A program made the translations under genes and the position numbers. Under the pieces are notes generated by a model. The model had not been told where the DNA came from, ran no database searches, and worked only from the letters and a program-made list of their open reading frames with translations. 64,000 nucleotides of DNA from Gammaproteobacteria bacterium. Lineage in GTDB: Bacteria; Pseudomonadota; Gammaproteobacteria; HK1. The number at the start of each line of letters is the position of its first letter. Position 1 is the stretch's first letter. This document shows, one piece after another, positions 48,430-61,712 of this stretch. The DNA lies in contig JAJEAD010000032.1 of the NCBI GenBank assembly GCA_022824305.1, forward strand, positions 1 to 64,000, written 5' to 3'.

Positions 48430-49317
48430 GTGTGGCCGGCGCTGCTCTCCATGGACGGCCCGACCGCGCTCTGGATCGGGGCGAAGGCGCTCGCGTACCT
48501 GGCCTCGCTCATGGCGGCGGGAAGCGCGCTCGTTCTCGTCGCCGTGGCGGCCTGGGACGGCGGGACCCTGCGGGCGCTGCGCAGACTGGGCATTGCGAGC
48601 GTCTGCGTCTCGGTGGTGGCCTCGGCCTCTCTCGTCCCGATGAACGCGATCTTCCTCGCGGGCGGGTCGTGGGCGGGCGGGCTCGAACCGGTGCTCGCGC
48701 GCATGCTGGTGGAGGGTCCGCTCGGAGAGAGCCTCGTGGCGAGGGCCGCCGGGCTCGCGCTGCTCGCCTTCTTCTTCGGGTCGAGAGCTCCGAAGGCAGC
48801 CGGGGTCGCGGGCGCAGCGCTCGTGTGCGTCTCCTTCGCGCTTCGCGGGCACGTGCTCGAGGAGCCGCGCGTGCTCCTCGCCGCCCTGCTGACGGCCCAC
48901 CTCCTGGGAATCGCCTTCTGGGCCGGCGCGCTCTTCGCGCTGCACCGGATGACGCGCCTCGACGATACGGAGCACATCGGCATCGCGGCCCGCGAGTTCG
49001 GGCGCAAGGCGCTGTGGGTGGTCTCCGGTCTCGCGCTGGCCGGGGTCGGACTGCTGCTCCTGCTGGCGGGAAACCCGCTGAATGCCTTCGCGACCCCCTA
49101 CGGCCGCTTCCTCGCGGTCAAGCTCGCGGTCTTCCTGTTGCTCCTCGGTCTCGCGGCCTTCAACCGCCTGCGCCTCACGCCCGCACTGGAGAGCGGCGAC
49201 GCGGGCGCGCGCATTCGTCTGAGGAGGTCGATCGAGATGGAGGCCGCCGCGGTGGCTGCGATTCTCCTCACCACGTCCACCCTGACCACTCTCAGCTCCC
49301 CGGAAGCTGCCGGCTGA
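48430..49317 (+). CDS. copD: copper resistance protein CopD
   Basis: A 295-residue integral membrane protein with about eight helices. Family stretches: LWIGAKALAYLASLMAAGSAL at the N-terminus, RAAGLALLAFFF, VCVSFALRGHVLEEPR, and HLLGIAFWAGALFALHRM with conserved histidines, then FGRKALWVVSGLALAGVGLL. CopD works with CopC in copper uptake or handling. The GTG start ten bases after copC indicates co-transcription; ATG eight codons on is an alternative. C-terminal helix ends in LTTSTLTTLSS. Confidence 0.87.
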   Translation: MWPALLSMDGPTALWIGAKALAYLASLMAAGSALVLVAVAAWDGGTLRALRRLGIASVCVSVVASASLVPMNAIFLAGGSWAGGLEPVLARMLVEGPLGESLVARAAGLALLAFFFGSRAPKAAGVAGAALVCVSFALRGHVLEEPRVLLAALLTAHLLGIAFWAGALFALHRMTRLDDTEHIGIAAREFGRKALWVVSGLALAGVGLLLLLAGNPLNAFATPYGRFLAVKLAVFLLLLGLAAFNRLRLTPALESGDAGARIRLRRSIEMEAAAVAAILLTTSTLTTLSSPEAAG

Positions 49318-49575
49318 TAGACGCCGGCCCTGACCCGGTCCCCGTCGAGACCCCTTCTTCGCCGGAAGTCCGTTCCGACCAGGGGCGGGAATCCAACTTC
49401 AACATCTCCCCGAATTCCTGGCTGGTGGACGCCAAGTCTGCTCGCGTCAGAGGACCCTGCTCCCTCGAGCCGCTTCGACGTGGTTTCGGCTACGACTTCA
49501 GCGCATCCTGGTCCGTGCAGCCCGCCACCACGGCATCCTGACGCCCTCACGCCGCAAACCGGCGAGGTTTTGAGT

Positions 49576-50493
49576 TCAGGGAAGCTCGTCGCGGCGCAGG
49601 AGGAACACGTTGTCGCCGCCGCGCTCGAAGTCGAGCCAGGTGAAGGGCAGATCGGGAAAGCGGGCCTCGAGGGCGGGGCGGCAGGAGCCCGCCTCGACCA
49701 CGAGCACGCCCTCGCTCGCGAGGTGCCGGGCGGCCTGCGGGAGAATGCGGGCTATCAGCTCGACTCCGTCCTCGCCTGCGCGCAGTCCCCGCTCCGGCTC
49801 GTGGCGGTACTCGGGCGGGAGGGACTTGTGCTCCTCCCGGCCGACGTAGGGCGGATTGGCGATGATGAGGTCGTAGACGCCGTCGATTCCGGCAAAGAGG
49901 TCCGACTCGATGAGCCGCACGCGGCGCTGGAGTCCGTGGTCGCGCACGTTCTCTCCCGCGAGCGCGAGCGCATCGCCATCGATGTCCACCGCATCGACCC
50001 GTGCCGCAGGAAAGAAGGCCGCACAGGCGATCGCGATGCACCCGCCCCCGGTGCCGATGTCGAGCACCCGCGCGACCGCGTCCGCTTCCAGCCACGGCGC
50101 GAAGCCGCGCTCGATCCACTCCGCGAGCGGCGAGCGCGGCACCAGGGCCCTGCGGTCGGCGCGCAGACGCAGCCCCGCGAACCAGGCGTGACCCATGAGG
50201 TAGGCGGCGGGGATCCGCTCCGCAATGCGCCGGTGGAAAAGGGCCAGCACCTCGTGGCGCTCAGGGTCGGTGAGCCGCGCTCCCCACAGCTCGGAGGGCG
50301 GACCGGGCTCGAGGTGGAGCGCGTGCAGCACCAGGGCCGCCGCTTCGTCCAGCGCATCGGCATGACCGTGCCCGAAGTGCAGGCCGGCCTCCGCGAAGCG
50401 GCTCGCACCCCAGCGCACGTAGTCGCGCAGGCTCGAGAGCTGCGCCTCGGCCTGGCGAGCGTTCTCCCGGAAGTATCGAGTTTGAACGTCCAC
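49576..50493 (-). CDS. prmB: 50S ribosomal protein L3 glutamine methyltransferase
   Basis: A 305-residue methyltransferase of the HemK family. The catalytic NPPY motif is in LIIANPPYVGREEHKSLP; SAM motif I is RVLDIGTGGGCIAIACA; N-terminal recognition domain has LRDYVRWGASRFAEAGLHFG, which fits PrmB more than PrmC. GTG start. It methylates a glutamine of ribosomal protein L3. Located close to aroC, as in many gammaproteobacteria, though here copCD lies between. htpG is 66 bases upstream on the same strand. Confidence 0.93.
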   Translation of the reverse strand: MDVQTRYFRENARQAEAQLSSLRDYVRWGASRFAEAGLHFGHGHADALDEAAALVLHALHLEPGPPSELWGARLTDPERHEVLALFHRRIAERIPAAYLMGHAWFAGLRLRADRRALVPRSPLAEWIERGFAPWLEADAVARVLDIGTGGGCIAIACAAFFPAARVDAVDIDGDALALAGENVRDHGLQRRVRLIESDLFAGIDGVYDLIIANPPYVGREEHKSLPPEYRHEPERGLRAGEDGVELIARILPQAARHLASEGVLVVEAGSCRPALEARFPDLPFTWLDFERGGDNVFLLRRDELP

Positions 50494-50559
50494 GGTGCGC
50501 TTCGCGAAGACGGCGACGGCGGGTGCGCGGACGAATCGCCTGCCCCGGCGGACCGGCGC

Positions 50560-52605
50560 TCAGCCCTTCTCCGTCGCTCCGGCCCCTCCGTCTTCCCCGG
50601 AGGCCTGCCCGGCCTCGGGCGCCTCGGCCTCCGCCCCCGAAGCGGCCGATTTCGTCGAAGCGCGCCGGCCCCGGGCCTTCGCCCTGCCTTTCGCCTTCTT
50701 CTTCACCGGCCGGGCCCGCTTTGTCGGCGCGTCGGCAAGCGCAATCAGGACCTCGTTGAGGCGACTCACGAAGGCGCTGGGGTCGGCGAGGCGGCCGCCC
50801 TCGGCGAGGGTGGCCTGGTCGACGAGCAGCTCCGCCCAGTCCTTCCTCCGCGATTCGCTCTTCTCGTCGGCAAGGCGCACCAGCAGAGGATGGGACGGGT
50901 TGATCTCCAGCACCGGACGGGCGGCGTCCACCGACTGGCCGGCGGCCTGGAGCAGGCGCTCGAAGTGGGCCCCGAGGTCGCTGTCCTTCGCGACGAGACA
51001 GGCGGGAGAACTCGTGAGGCGCCGGGTGGTGCGGACCTCGCTCACTCGCGATTCGAGGTGCCGCGCAAGCTCCTCGGTGAGCTCCCGGTGTCCGGTCTCG
51101 TCTCCGGCGGCGTCCTCGGGCGCCTCGACGCCCTCGATCGCGCTCAGGTCCAGCTCCCCCTTGGCCACGGACTGCAGGGACTTGCCGTCGAACTCGTCGA
51201 GATGATGCACCACCCACTCGTCGACCTCGTCGGTCATCAGCAGCACCTCGATGTCGTTGGCGGCGAAGGCCTCGAGATGCGGGCTGCTGCGCGCCGTCTC
51301 CGGCCGGTCCGCGGTGAGGTAGTAGATCTTCTCCTGACCTTCCCGCATCCGTTCGACGTAGGCCTCCAGCGAAACGTCGACCTCCCCGTCGCTGCGGCTG
51401 CTCGCGTAGCGGAGGAGCCGGGCGACGCTCTCGCGGTTCTTCGCGTCCTCGACCACGCCCTCCTTCAGCACCTTGCCGAACTCGCCCCAGAACTTCGCGT
51501 ACTTCTCCGCGTCGTTCTTCGCGATACCCGCGAGGAGGTCGAGCATCCGCTTCACGGAACCGGATCGGATCTGATCGATGCGCTTGTCCTTCTGCAGGAT
51601 CTCGCGCGATACGTTGAGGGGCAGGTCCGCGGAGTCGACGACGCCGCGCACGAAGCGCAGGTAGGGCGGCATGAGCTGCTCGGCATCGTCCAGGATGAAC
51701 ACCCGCCGCACGTAGAGCTTCACGCCCCGCCGCACATTGCGGTCCCAGAGATCGAAGGGCGCCCGGGCGGGGACGAAGAGGAGCGAGGTGTACTCGAGAT
51801 TGCCTTCCACCCGGCTGTGCACGTGCGCGAGAGGGTCCTCGAAATCGTGCGCGGTGTGCTTGTAGAACTCGTTGTACTCGTTGTCCTCGATCTCGTTCTT
51901 GGAACGGGTCCACAGCGCGGTCGCGGAGTTGACCGTCTCGAACCCGGCGTCGTCGCCGGACTTCGGCATGAGGATGGGAATTGATATGTGGTCGGAGTAG
52001 CGACGCACGATGTTCCGCAGCCGGTAGCTCTCGAGGAACTCGTCCTCACCTTCGCGCAGGCTGAGGGTCACCTCGGTGCCGCGGGCGGCAAGGGGCACGC
52101 GTTCCACCGTGTACTCGCCGTCGCCGGTGGACTCCCAGCGCACCCCGCCCTCCACCGGCACGCCGGCCCGACGCGAGTTCACGGTGACCTTGTCCGCGAC
52201 GATGAAGCAGGAGTAGAAGCCCACTCCGAACTGTCCGATGAGCTCCAGATCCTGTCGCCGGTCCCCGGTGAGCGACTCGAAGAAGTGCCGGGTGCCGGAT
52301 TTCGCGATGGTCCCCAGGTTCTCGATGATCTCCTGGTAGCCCATCCCGATGCCGTTGTCCCGCACGGAGATCGTCCGTGCCTCGTTGTCGTACTCGATAT
52401 GGACCCGCAGATCGCCGTCACCCTCGTAGAGATGGTCGTTCGACAGCGCCTCGAAACGCAGCTTGTCCGCCGCGTCGGAAGCGTTCGAGATGAGTTCCCG
52501 CAGGAAGATCTCCTTGTTGCTGTAGAGCGAGTTGATCATGAGGTCGAGCAGTTGCTTGACCTCGGTCTGGAACCCGAGTGTTTCCCTGTCTCCGTCCGCG
52601 CTCAT
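50560..52605 (-). CDS. htpG: chaperone protein HtpG (Hsp90) with unusual C-terminal tail
   Basis: The bacterial Hsp90. The 681-residue product has ATPase-domain motifs [40 protein letters not shown] and [15 protein letters not shown]; the middle domain has [18 protein letters not shown]. The normal protein (E. coli 624) ends near the helix [13 protein letters not shown]. Here about 55 further residues follow: first Lys/Arg-rich ([20 protein letters not shown]), then Ala/Glu/Gly-rich and acidic. The ATG at 52605 follows GGGGGGAGGAG, so the start is secure. The tail has no recognised domain and may be a disordered, charge-rich appendage. Confidence 0.95.
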   Translation of the reverse strand: MSADGDRETLGFQTEVKQLLDLMINSLYSNKEIFLRELISNASDAADKLRFEALSNDHLYEGDGDLRVHIEYDNEARTISVRDNGIGMGYQEIIENLGTIAKSGTRHFFESLTGDRRQDLELIGQFGVGFYSCFIVADKVTVNSRRAGVPVEGGVRWESTGDGEYTVERVPLAARGTEVTLSLREGEDEFLESYRLRNIVRRYSDHISIPILMPKSGDDAGFETVNSATALWTRSKNEIEDNEYNEFYKHTAHDFEDPLAHVHSRVEGNLEYTSLLFVPARAPFDLWDRNVRRGVKLYVRRVFILDDAEQLMPPYLRFVRGVVDSADLPLNVSREILQKDKRIDQIRSGSVKRMLDLLAGIAKNDAEKYAKFWGEFGKVLKEGVVEDAKNRESVARLLRYASSRSDGEVDVSLEAYVERMREGQEKIYYLTADRPETARSSPHLEAFAANDIEVLLMTDEVDEWVVHHLDEFDGKSLQSVAKGELDLSAIEGVEAPEDAAGDETGHRELTEELARHLESRVSEVRTTRRLTSSPACLVAKDSDLGAHFERLLQAAGQSVDAARPVLEINPSHPLLVRLADEKSESRRKDWAELLVDQATLAEGGRLADPSAFVSRLNEVLIALADAPTKRARPVKKKAKGRAKARGRRASTKSAASGAEAEAPEAGQASGEDGGAGATEKG

Positions 52606-52723
52606 GACTCCTCCCCCCGGCGCCGGTCCGGCCCCGGCCGTCTTCTCCGATCGACCCCCCAACATGTGGGCGGGAGATTCCGATTCAAGCCATGCCCCGG
52701 GCGCGGGTACACTTGAGGCGACG

Positions 52724-55384
52724 ATGGCCGGCCGAGTCCCCAACCCACCCGACTCCGCCGCACCCGGCGACGCATTCCCGGCACGCTCGGTCCCCGCCCC
52801 CGTCCCCGCTTCGCCCCGGCGCGGCGCCGGCGACCATACGCCGGTCATGCAGCAGTACCTGCGCATCAAGGCGCAGCACCCGGACACCCTGCTCTTCTAC
52901 CGGATGGGCGACTTCTACGAGCTCTTCTTCGACGACGCCCGGCGCGCCGCCGGGCTCCTGGATATCGCGCTCACCGCACGGGGACACTCCGCCGGCGAGC
53001 CGATCCCGATGGCGGGGGTGCCGGCCCACTCGGTGGACGCCTACCTCGCTCGCCTCGTCCGGCTCGGCGAGGGGGCGGCGATATGCGAGCAGACGGGCGA
53101 TCCCGCGACGAGTCGGGGACCGGTCGAGCGGCGGGTGACGCGCATCGTGACTCCCGGCACGGTGACCGACGAAGCGCTCCTCGATCGCGACCGGGACTCG
53201 CTGCTGATGGCGCTGCACCCGCACGGGCAGGGCTTCGGACTCGCCGTCCTCGATCTGAGCACGGGGCGATTCGTGTGCCTGCTCGCCGACGACGAGGAGG
53301 CGTTGTCCGCGGAGCTCGCGCGCGCGCAGCCGGTCGAGCTGCTGGTGAGCGAGTCCCTCCTCCTTCCGGGGGCGGTGGAAGGGGTGGGCGGGCTGCGGCC
53401 GGTGGCGCCGTGGCACTTCGATCCGGACAGCGCCCACCGGCAGTTGTGCGATCAGTTCGGCACGCGGGACTTGAGCGGGTTCGGGCTCGATCGGGAGCAT
53501 CCCGCGGTGCCCGCCGCGGGGTGCCTGCTGCACTACGCGCAGGAGACCCAGCGCGCCGCGCTGCCCCACATCCGTTCCATCCGGGTGGAGCGGCAAGGCG
53601 ACACGGTGATGCTGGACGCCGTCACCCAGCGCAACCTCGAGCTCGTCGAGAGTCTCTCCGGGGATCACGCCCGCACCCTCTTCGGGGTTCTCGATGCATG
53701 CGCGACCGCGATGGGCAGCCGGCTCCTGCGGCGCCGGCTGCTCCGCCCGCTGCGCGACCGGCAGGTGCTCGAGCTTCGCCTCCAGGCCATCGGCGCGCTG
53801 ATCGACGACGACGCCCACGAACGCTTGCGCGCGCCGCTTCGCGAGGTGGGAGACGTCGAGCGCATTCTCGCCCGCATCGCGCTGCGTTCGGCGCGTCCCC
53901 GGGACCTTGCCCAGCTTCGCACGAGCCTCGCGGTGCTCCCGGAGCTCGGGCGAATCGGCGGCCGGGTGGACTCGCCCCTGCTCGGCGATCTCCTCGGGAA
54001 AATCGGCCCCTTTCCCGATCTCGGCACCCTGCTCGAGACCGCAATCGTGGCGACTCCCCCGGTGCTGCTGCGCGACGGGGGGGTCATCGCGCCCGGATAC
54101 GACGAGGAGCTCGACGGGCACCGCGACCTCGCGGACGACTCCGGGACCTTCCTGCACGATTTCGAGGTGCGGGAACGTTTGCGCACCGGCATTTCCGGGC
54201 TGAAGGTCGGCTACAACCGGGTCCATGGCTACTATGTGGAGATCGCGCGCAGCCAGGCCGAACGCGCCCCCGCGGAGTACACGCGCCGCCAGACCCTCAA
54301 GCACGCGGAACGCTACATCAGCGAGGAGCTCAGGCACTTCGAGAACCGGGTGCTCGGTGCGCGAGAGCGTGCGCTGGCGCGCGAAAAGGCACTCTACGAA
54401 GAAGTCCTCGACCTGCTCGCCTCCCGGCTGCCGGAGCTGCAGGACTGCGCCGCCGCAGTAGCGGAGATCGACGTTCTCGCAAACCTGGCGGAGCGTTGCG
54501 ACGCACTGGACTACCGGGCGCCGGAGATCGCCGACCACGAGGGCTTCCACATCGAAGGCGGCCGGCACCCGGTCGTCGAGCGCGCCCTCGACACGCCCTT
54601 CGTCGACAATGACCTGAGCCTCTCCGACGACGAGCGCATGTGGCTGATCACCGGCCCCAACATGGGCGGGAAGTCGACTTTCATGCGCCAGAGCGCACTC
54701 ATCGTGCTACTCGCTCACACCGGCTGCTTCGTTCCCGCGGAGCGGGCCCGCATCGGCCCGGTCGATCGCATCTTCACCCGCATCGGGGCCGCCGATGACG
54801 TCGCGGGGGGACGCTCCACATTCATGGTCGAGATGAGCGAGGCCGCCAACATCCTCCACAACGCTAGCGCCCGCAGCCTGGTCCTGCTCGACGAAGTCGG
54901 CCGGGGCACGAGCACCTACGACGGCCTTTCCCTCGCCTGGGCCTGCGCCGCCCACCTCGCCGGAGAATTACGCTCCTTCACCCTCTTCGCCACTCACTAC
55001 TTCGAGCTCACCGAGCTTTCCCGTCACTTCCGGAACATTGCGAACGTCCACCTCGAAGTGCGGGAGCACGGCGGAGAGATCGCGTTCATGTACCGTGTCC
55101 GCCCGGGCCCCGCCAACCGCAGCTACGGACTGCAGGTCGCTTCGCTGGCCGGCGTTCCCCCGCGCGTGGTCGACGACGCGCGGAGCCTGCTGCGGGAGCT
55201 GGAGGGCGGGCGCTCACCGGCCGGAGCCCCGCCCGACGAGCGCCAGTACGACCTCTTCGAGGCCTCCGAGCGCCATCCCGCCCTGGAGCGTTTGCGCGCG
55301 CTGTCGCCCGACGACATGAGTCCACGGGAGGCGCTGGAAGCGCTCTACGAGCTCAAGCGGCTGGACGGCCGAGGCTCGAAATGA
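52724..55384 (+). CDS. mutS: DNA mismatch repair protein MutS
   Basis: The 886-residue MutS recognises mismatches. Mismatch-binding domain: [20 protein letters not shown] with the Phe-x-Glu motif. Walker [16 protein letters not shown] at about 644-652; Walker B and signature: [31 protein letters not shown]-terminal dimer region present. A Pro/Ala-rich N-terminal extension of about 30 residues precedes the usual start near [20 protein letters not shown] 52724 with GAGG upstream. fdxA follows after 55 bases, as in pseudomonads. htpG is divergent. Confidence 0.96.
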   Translation: MAGRVPNPPDSAAPGDAFPARSVPAPVPASPRRGAGDHTPVMQQYLRIKAQHPDTLLFYRMGDFYELFFDDARRAAGLLDIALTARGHSAGEPIPMAGVPAHSVDAYLARLVRLGEGAAICEQTGDPATSRGPVERRVTRIVTPGTVTDEALLDRDRDSLLMALHPHGQGFGLAVLDLSTGRFVCLLADDEEALSAELARAQPVELLVSESLLLPGAVEGVGGLRPVAPWHFDPDSAHRQLCDQFGTRDLSGFGLDREHPAVPAAGCLLHYAQETQRAALPHIRSIRVERQGDTVMLDAVTQRNLELVESLSGDHARTLFGVLDACATAMGSRLLRRRLLRPLRDRQVLELRLQAIGALIDDDAHERLRAPLREVGDVERILARIALRSARPRDLAQLRTSLAVLPELGRIGGRVDSPLLGDLLGKIGPFPDLGTLLETAIVATPPVLLRDGGVIAPGYDEELDGHRDLADDSGTFLHDFEVRERLRTGISGLKVGYNRVHGYYVEIARSQAERAPAEYTRRQTLKHAERYISEELRHFENRVLGARERALAREKALYEEVLDLLASRLPELQDCAAAVAEIDVLANLAERCDALDYRAPEIADHEGFHIEGGRHPVVERALDTPFVDNDLSLSDDERMWLITGPNMGGKSTFMRQSALIVLLAHTGCFVPAERARIGPVDRIFTRIGAADDVAGGRSTFMVEMSEAANILHNASARSLVLLDEVGRGTSTYDGLSLAWACAAHLAGELRSFTLFATHYFELTELSRHFRNIANVHLEVREHGGEIAFMYRVRPGPANRSYGLQVASLAGVPPRVVDDARSLLRELEGGRSPAGAPPDERQYDLFEASERHPALERLRALSPDDMSPREALEALYELKRLDGRGSK

Positions 55385-55439
55385 GCCCATCCAGCGCTTA
55401 CCATTGCGCCCCGATCCGCCGCATCCACGTGGGAGTCCG

Positions 55440-55763
55440 ATGACCTTCGTTGTCGTAGAGAGCTGCATCAAGTGCAAGTACACCGACTGCGTCGAGGTGT
55501 GTCCGGTGGACTGCTTCCACGAAGGTCCGAACTTTCTCGTGATCGACCCCGAGGAGTGCATCGACTGCACGCTTTGCGAACCCGAGTGTCCGGTCGATGC
55601 GATACTGTCCGAGGACGACCTCCGCGACGACCAGCAGCACTTCCTGGATCTGAACGCGGAGCTCTCCCGGGAATGGCCGGTGATCGCCGAGAAGAAGGAT
55701 GCGCCGCCCGACGCGGAGGAATGGGAGAGCGTCGAGGAAAAGCTCCAGTACCTCGAACGCTGA
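55440..55763 (+). CDS. fdxA: 7Fe ferredoxin FdxA
   Basis: A 107-residue ferredoxin with a [3Fe-4S] and a [4Fe-4S] cluster. The cysteine patterns are [17 protein letters not shown] and [15 protein letters not shown]; the C-terminal acidic extension ([19 protein letters not shown]) is typical of FdxA from gammaproteobacteria and azotobacters. ATG at 55440, 55 bases after mutS, so likely one transcript. Convergent with argJ, 42 bases away. Confidence 0.95.
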   Translation: MTFVVVESCIKCKYTDCVEVCPVDCFHEGPNFLVIDPEECIDCTLCEPECPVDAILSEDDLRDDQQHFLDLNAELSREWPVIAEKKDAPPDAEEWESVEEKLQYLER

Positions 55764-55805
55764 GGGGCCTCCGCCGACGAGGGCGGAGCGGCGGGAAGGC
55801 AGCCC

Positions 55806-57026
55806 TCAGGTGCGGTACTCGGCGTTGATCCTCACGTACTCGTGGGAAAGATCCGAGGTCCAGACGCGGGCACGATGAGCGCCGCCGCCGAGGCGGATGC
55901 GCACGCACAGCTCTTCCCGGTCCATGACCCGCTGGCCGTCCTCCTCGCGATAGGCCGGCGCCCTGCCGCCCTGCTCGACGATGCACACGTCGTCGAGCCA
56001 GACCCGCACCCTTTCGATATCCGCGTGCGCCGGCAAGGAGCGGCCAACGGCGGCGAGGATCCGGCCCCAGTTCGGATCCGAGGCGAACATCGCCGTCTTC
56101 ACCAGCGGTGATTCCGCGACCGCGTAGGCGACCCGGCGGCACAGCGCTTCGCTCTCGCCTTCCTCCACGTCGATGCGGATGAACTTGGTCGCGCCTTCCG
56201 CGTCCCGGACGATGGCCTGGGCGAGCCACTGGAGGGCATCGCGCACCGCCTCCCGGAGCGCCCCGTAGGCTTCCTCGCCGGTGTCTTCGATCGCGCCTGC
56301 CCCGCTCGCGCCGGTGGCCGCGAGCACGCAGGCGTCGTTGGTGGAGGTGTCGCCGTCGACCGTGATGCAGTTGAAGGACTCGCCGACCGCAGCCTGCAGG
56401 CAGGCGCTCAGGGGTCCGGGATCGACTGCGGCGTCGGTCACCGCGAACGCGAGCATCGTCGCCATGTCGGGACGTATCATTCCCGACCCCTTCGCAATCG
56501 CGTTGACGCGGCACTTCGTGTCGCCGACCGCGAACTCGCGGGAAACGCCCTTGGCCACGGTGTCGGTGGTCATGATGGCGCGGGCGGCATGCTCCCAGCG
56601 GTCGGGGCGGAGGCTCTCGAGCGCGAGAGGAATCGCCCTCTCGAAGCGCTCGAGCTCCAGGTGCTCGCCGATCACGCCGGTGGAGAAGGGCAGCACGCTC
56701 GTCACCGGCACTCCTGCCGCCCGCGCGACGATCTCGCAGGAGCGCAGCGCATCGCGCAGGCCGCGCTCACCGGTCCCCGCGTTGGCGTTCCCGGCATTGA
56801 TGAGCAGGTAGCGAGGAGAGGACGCCTCGAGGTGCCGGCGGGATACGGCCACCGGCGCCGCGCAGAAGCGGTTCCGGGTGAAGGCGGCCGCACATCGCGA
56901 CCCGGGCGAGAGCTCGATGAGCGCAAGATCGTCACGCGCCTCCCGCCGCCCGCCGAGTGCGGCGCTCGCCACCCGGGCTCCCGCTACCGGCGTCATCGAC
57001 AGATCTCCCGACAGACCGACGGCCAT
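55806..57026 (-). CDS. argJ: bifunctional ornithine acetyltransferase / N-acetylglutamate synthase
   Basis: ArgJ recycles the acetyl group in arginine synthesis. The 406-residue precursor has the self-cleavage and catalytic motif AKGSGMIRPDMATMLAF (cleavage before Thr) and TVDGDTSTNDACVLAATG. The C-terminus ends ISHEYVRINAEYRT-like (SHEYVRINAEYRT). ATG 57026 follows GAGGAGGAG closely. It lies 21 bases downstream of secA, the usual secA-argJ order of pseudomonads and relatives. Confidence 0.96.
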   Translation of the reverse strand: MAVGLSGDLSMTPVAGARVASAALGGRREARDDLALIELSPGSRCAAAFTRNRFCAAPVAVSRRHLEASSPRYLLINAGNANAGTGERGLRDALRSCEIVARAAGVPVTSVLPFSTGVIGEHLELERFERAIPLALESLRPDRWEHAARAIMTTDTVAKGVSREFAVGDTKCRVNAIAKGSGMIRPDMATMLAFAVTDAAVDPGPLSACLQAAVGESFNCITVDGDTSTNDACVLAATGASGAGAIEDTGEEAYGALREAVRDALQWLAQAIVRDAEGATKFIRIDVEEGESEALCRRVAYAVAESPLVKTAMFASDPNWGRILAAVGRSLPAHADIERVRVWLDDVCIVEQGGRAPAYREEDGQRVMDREELCVRIRLGGGAHRARVWTSDLSHEYVRINAEYRT

Positions 57027-57047
57027 GCGTCTCCTCCTCGTTTTCGT

Positions 57048-59834
<2,787 letters not shown>

Positions 59835-60118
59835 TGACGGCGGCTTCGAGTTGGTGGCCGGATGGGGAAGGACGCGTGCTGTCCGGCATCGGTCGCGCGC
59901 GCGAAGGGTCCGCAATCGCGGACGACGGCCATGGTGTGAAGTGTGACGCGGCCTCCCGGTCGCGATGCGTGGGACGAGACGCTCCGGTCCCGAATCGCGG
60001 GGGCCGGTCGACTCGCGGAAGTCGGATTCCCTGCTGTCTCCTGGTGTGGGTCTCGAAGGATGCCGAGGCGCGAAGGGACTCGACCCGGGCGCACCGGGGG
60101 ACGCCACCGGGGCGCGCC

Positions 60119-60148
60119 TGATAATCGCCGCTTGCGGGTGATTGTCAA
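60119..60148 (-). promoter_or_regulatory. candidate secA promoter and long leader
   Basis: On the minus strand a perfect -35 TTGACA (60148-60143) is followed, 18 bases on, by TTATCA (60124-60119) as a weak -10. Transcription from here gives a leader of about 280 bases, filling most of the 406-base gap between the M23 peptidase stop (60241) and secA (59834). Translating this leader gave no SecM-like signal peptide and arrest motif; apart from this promoter I see nothing in the gap. Confidence 0.45.
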
Positions 60149-60240
60149 GACGGAAGGACCGAACGAGGGGAAAGGGGCGGGCGGCTCAGGGCCCGCCGGA
60201 TTCCCCGCGCCCCGCCACCGCCGAGGCATGGCGGCCGGGA

Positions 60241-61164
60241 TCAGGGGCGCACGAATTCGATTGGATTGACCGCCTTTCCGTGGTGGCGCACCTCGAAGTG
60301 CACATGGGGGCCCGTGGAGCGTCCGGTGCTGCCGAGCAGGGCGATGACCTGACCCTTCCTCACCTTGTCGCCCGTCTCAACGAGATTCTCGTCGTTGTGC
60401 GCGTAGCGCGTCGCGTATCCGTTCCCGTGGTCGATCTGGACCATGTTGCCGAAGTTCCCGAAACTGGATTCGACCCGCGTCACGACCCCGGAAGCGACCG
60501 CCACCACCTCGGATCGATAGGGAGCCGAGAAATCCAGCCCCCGATGGAAGGCCCGTTCACCGGTAATGGGGTCGTTGCGCCAGCCGAACGCCGACGAGAG
60601 CCAGCCCTGCCGGATGGGGCGTCCGGAAGGAGAGGTTTCCTCCCGGAGCCGCGCACTCATGAGCAGACTCTCTATCGTGCGGAGCTTGGGGCCACGGTCA
60701 TCGAGCTCCTGCCCGAGCGAGTCGAGCTCGCCGAGGAAGTCCGGAACCCCCCGAGGGCCGGCATCTCCGATCGGACTGGGTCCACCGAGGGCCGGCCGCT
60801 CCGAGAACTGGAACTCGTTCTCGTCGAGTCCCGCCATGCTCACGAGCCGTTGGCCGAGGGCCTCCAGGCGAAGCACCCTCGCCTGGATCTCCCCCACCCG
60901 TAGCGCCAGCGCGTCGAGACCTTCGGAAGCGGCATCCCTCGCCTGCGAAACGCGCTCGCGCAGAGAGAGGACTTCCCGGGCCCAGGCGACGGCGTAGTGG
61001 TTCGCTCTCGGGTCGGAGCGCTCCAGCGCAAGCTGGTAGCCGAACCAGGCGGAAGCGGGAATCACCGCGGCGCCGGCGAGGAGGAGCAGCAGCACCACCC
61101 ACCGGTTCAGCCGTATTCGTTGCCAGGCTCCGGCGCGTCGCCTGGATACGAGTATGATCTCCAC
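60241..61164 (-). CDS. M23-family peptidoglycan metallopeptidase (LytM-like)
   Basis: A 307-residue envelope protein. One N-terminal membrane helix (NRWVVLLLLLAGAAVIPASA), a coiled-coil-like segment (about 55-130), then an M23 domain: HRGLDFSAPYRSEVVAVASG, the His ligand in HxGLDF, GNMVQIDHGNGYATRYAHN, and HVHFEVRHHGKAVNPIEFV with HxH. The catalytic and zinc residues appear complete, so it should cleave peptide cross-links rather than act only as an amidase activator. It begins at GTG, divergent from dciA across 35 bases, and precedes secA, the usual order in this neighbourhood. Confidence 0.9.
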   Translation of the reverse strand: MEIILVSRRRAGAWQRIRLNRWVVLLLLLAGAAVIPASAWFGYQLALERSDPRANHYAVAWAREVLSLRERVSQARDAASEGLDALALRVGEIQARVLRLEALGQRLVSMAGLDENEFQFSERPALGGPSPIGDAGPRGVPDFLGELDSLGQELDDRGPKLRTIESLLMSARLREETSPSGRPIRQGWLSSAFGWRNDPITGERAFHRGLDFSAPYRSEVVAVASGVVTRVESSFGNFGNMVQIDHGNGYATRYAHNDENLVETGDKVRKGQVIALLGSTGRSTGPHVHFEVRHHGKAVNPIEFVRP

Positions 61165-61199
61165 CGTCCGCGCCTCGGGTCTGTTTTTTCGGAGCCCTC

Positions 61200-61712
61200 G
61201 TGAAAAAAGCTCGCTTTGTCACCCCGCACAGCCTGCTGCATTCCGGGGCCGGCAACCTGGGTCGCCTCGGCAGACAGGCCGCGCAACTGGCGGAAGCGAC
61301 ACGCGTCCTGCGCGAACATCTCGCCCCGCCTCTGAATAACCACGCAACGGTCGCCGCGATCCGGGGACCGACCCTCGTGGTCGTGGTCGACTCGCCGGTC
61401 TGGGTCGCCCGTTTGCGCTATCAGTCGACCGGGATTCTAGAACATTTGGCGGGGAAGCTGGGAAGCCCCCCCGTTTCACGCCTCAGGGTGCTCGTCCGCC
61501 CCCCTCCGCCGCAGGGCGGAAGCTCCGCAGGCGGGGCGCCCGGCCGCCCGAAGCGGCCTCCCCCGGAGCTCATTCGAAGCGTCTCGAAATCGCTGGGCCC
61601 GGGACTCTTGCGGGAGCGCCTGGCGCGCCTCGCGGGCCCCGAAGAACAGAGCGCCGATGTCGGCGCGGGGGGAGGCTCGCCGGAAAGCGCGAGAGCGGGA
61701 GAAGGCGACTAG
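61200..61712 (+). CDS. dciA: DciA/DUF721-family protein (helicase loader)
   Basis: A 170-residue protein. The DUF721/DciA core spans about residues 15-90: [20 protein letters not shown] then [20 protein letters not shown]. Bacterial DciA loads the replicative helicase in species lacking DnaC. The C-terminal half is Pro/Arg/Gly-rich and low-complexity, as often in DciA. GTG start. Its stop codon overlaps that of lpxC: the two genes share the four bases CTAG. The lpxC-dciA-M23-secA neighbourhood is common in gammaproteobacteria. Confidence 0.82.
   Translation: MKKARFVTPHSLLHSGAGNLGRLGRQAAQLAEATRVLREHLAPPLNNHATVAAIRGPTLVVVVDSPVWVARLRYQSTGILEHLAGKLGSPPVSRLRVLVRPPPPQGGSSAGGAPGRPKRPPPELIRSVSKSLGPGLLRERLARLAGPEEQSADVGAGGGSPESARAGEGD

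Noticed and set aside
59835..60118. SecM-like arrest peptide in the secA leader
   Set aside because: All minus-strand frames were considered; none has a signal peptide plus an arrest-type C-terminus.
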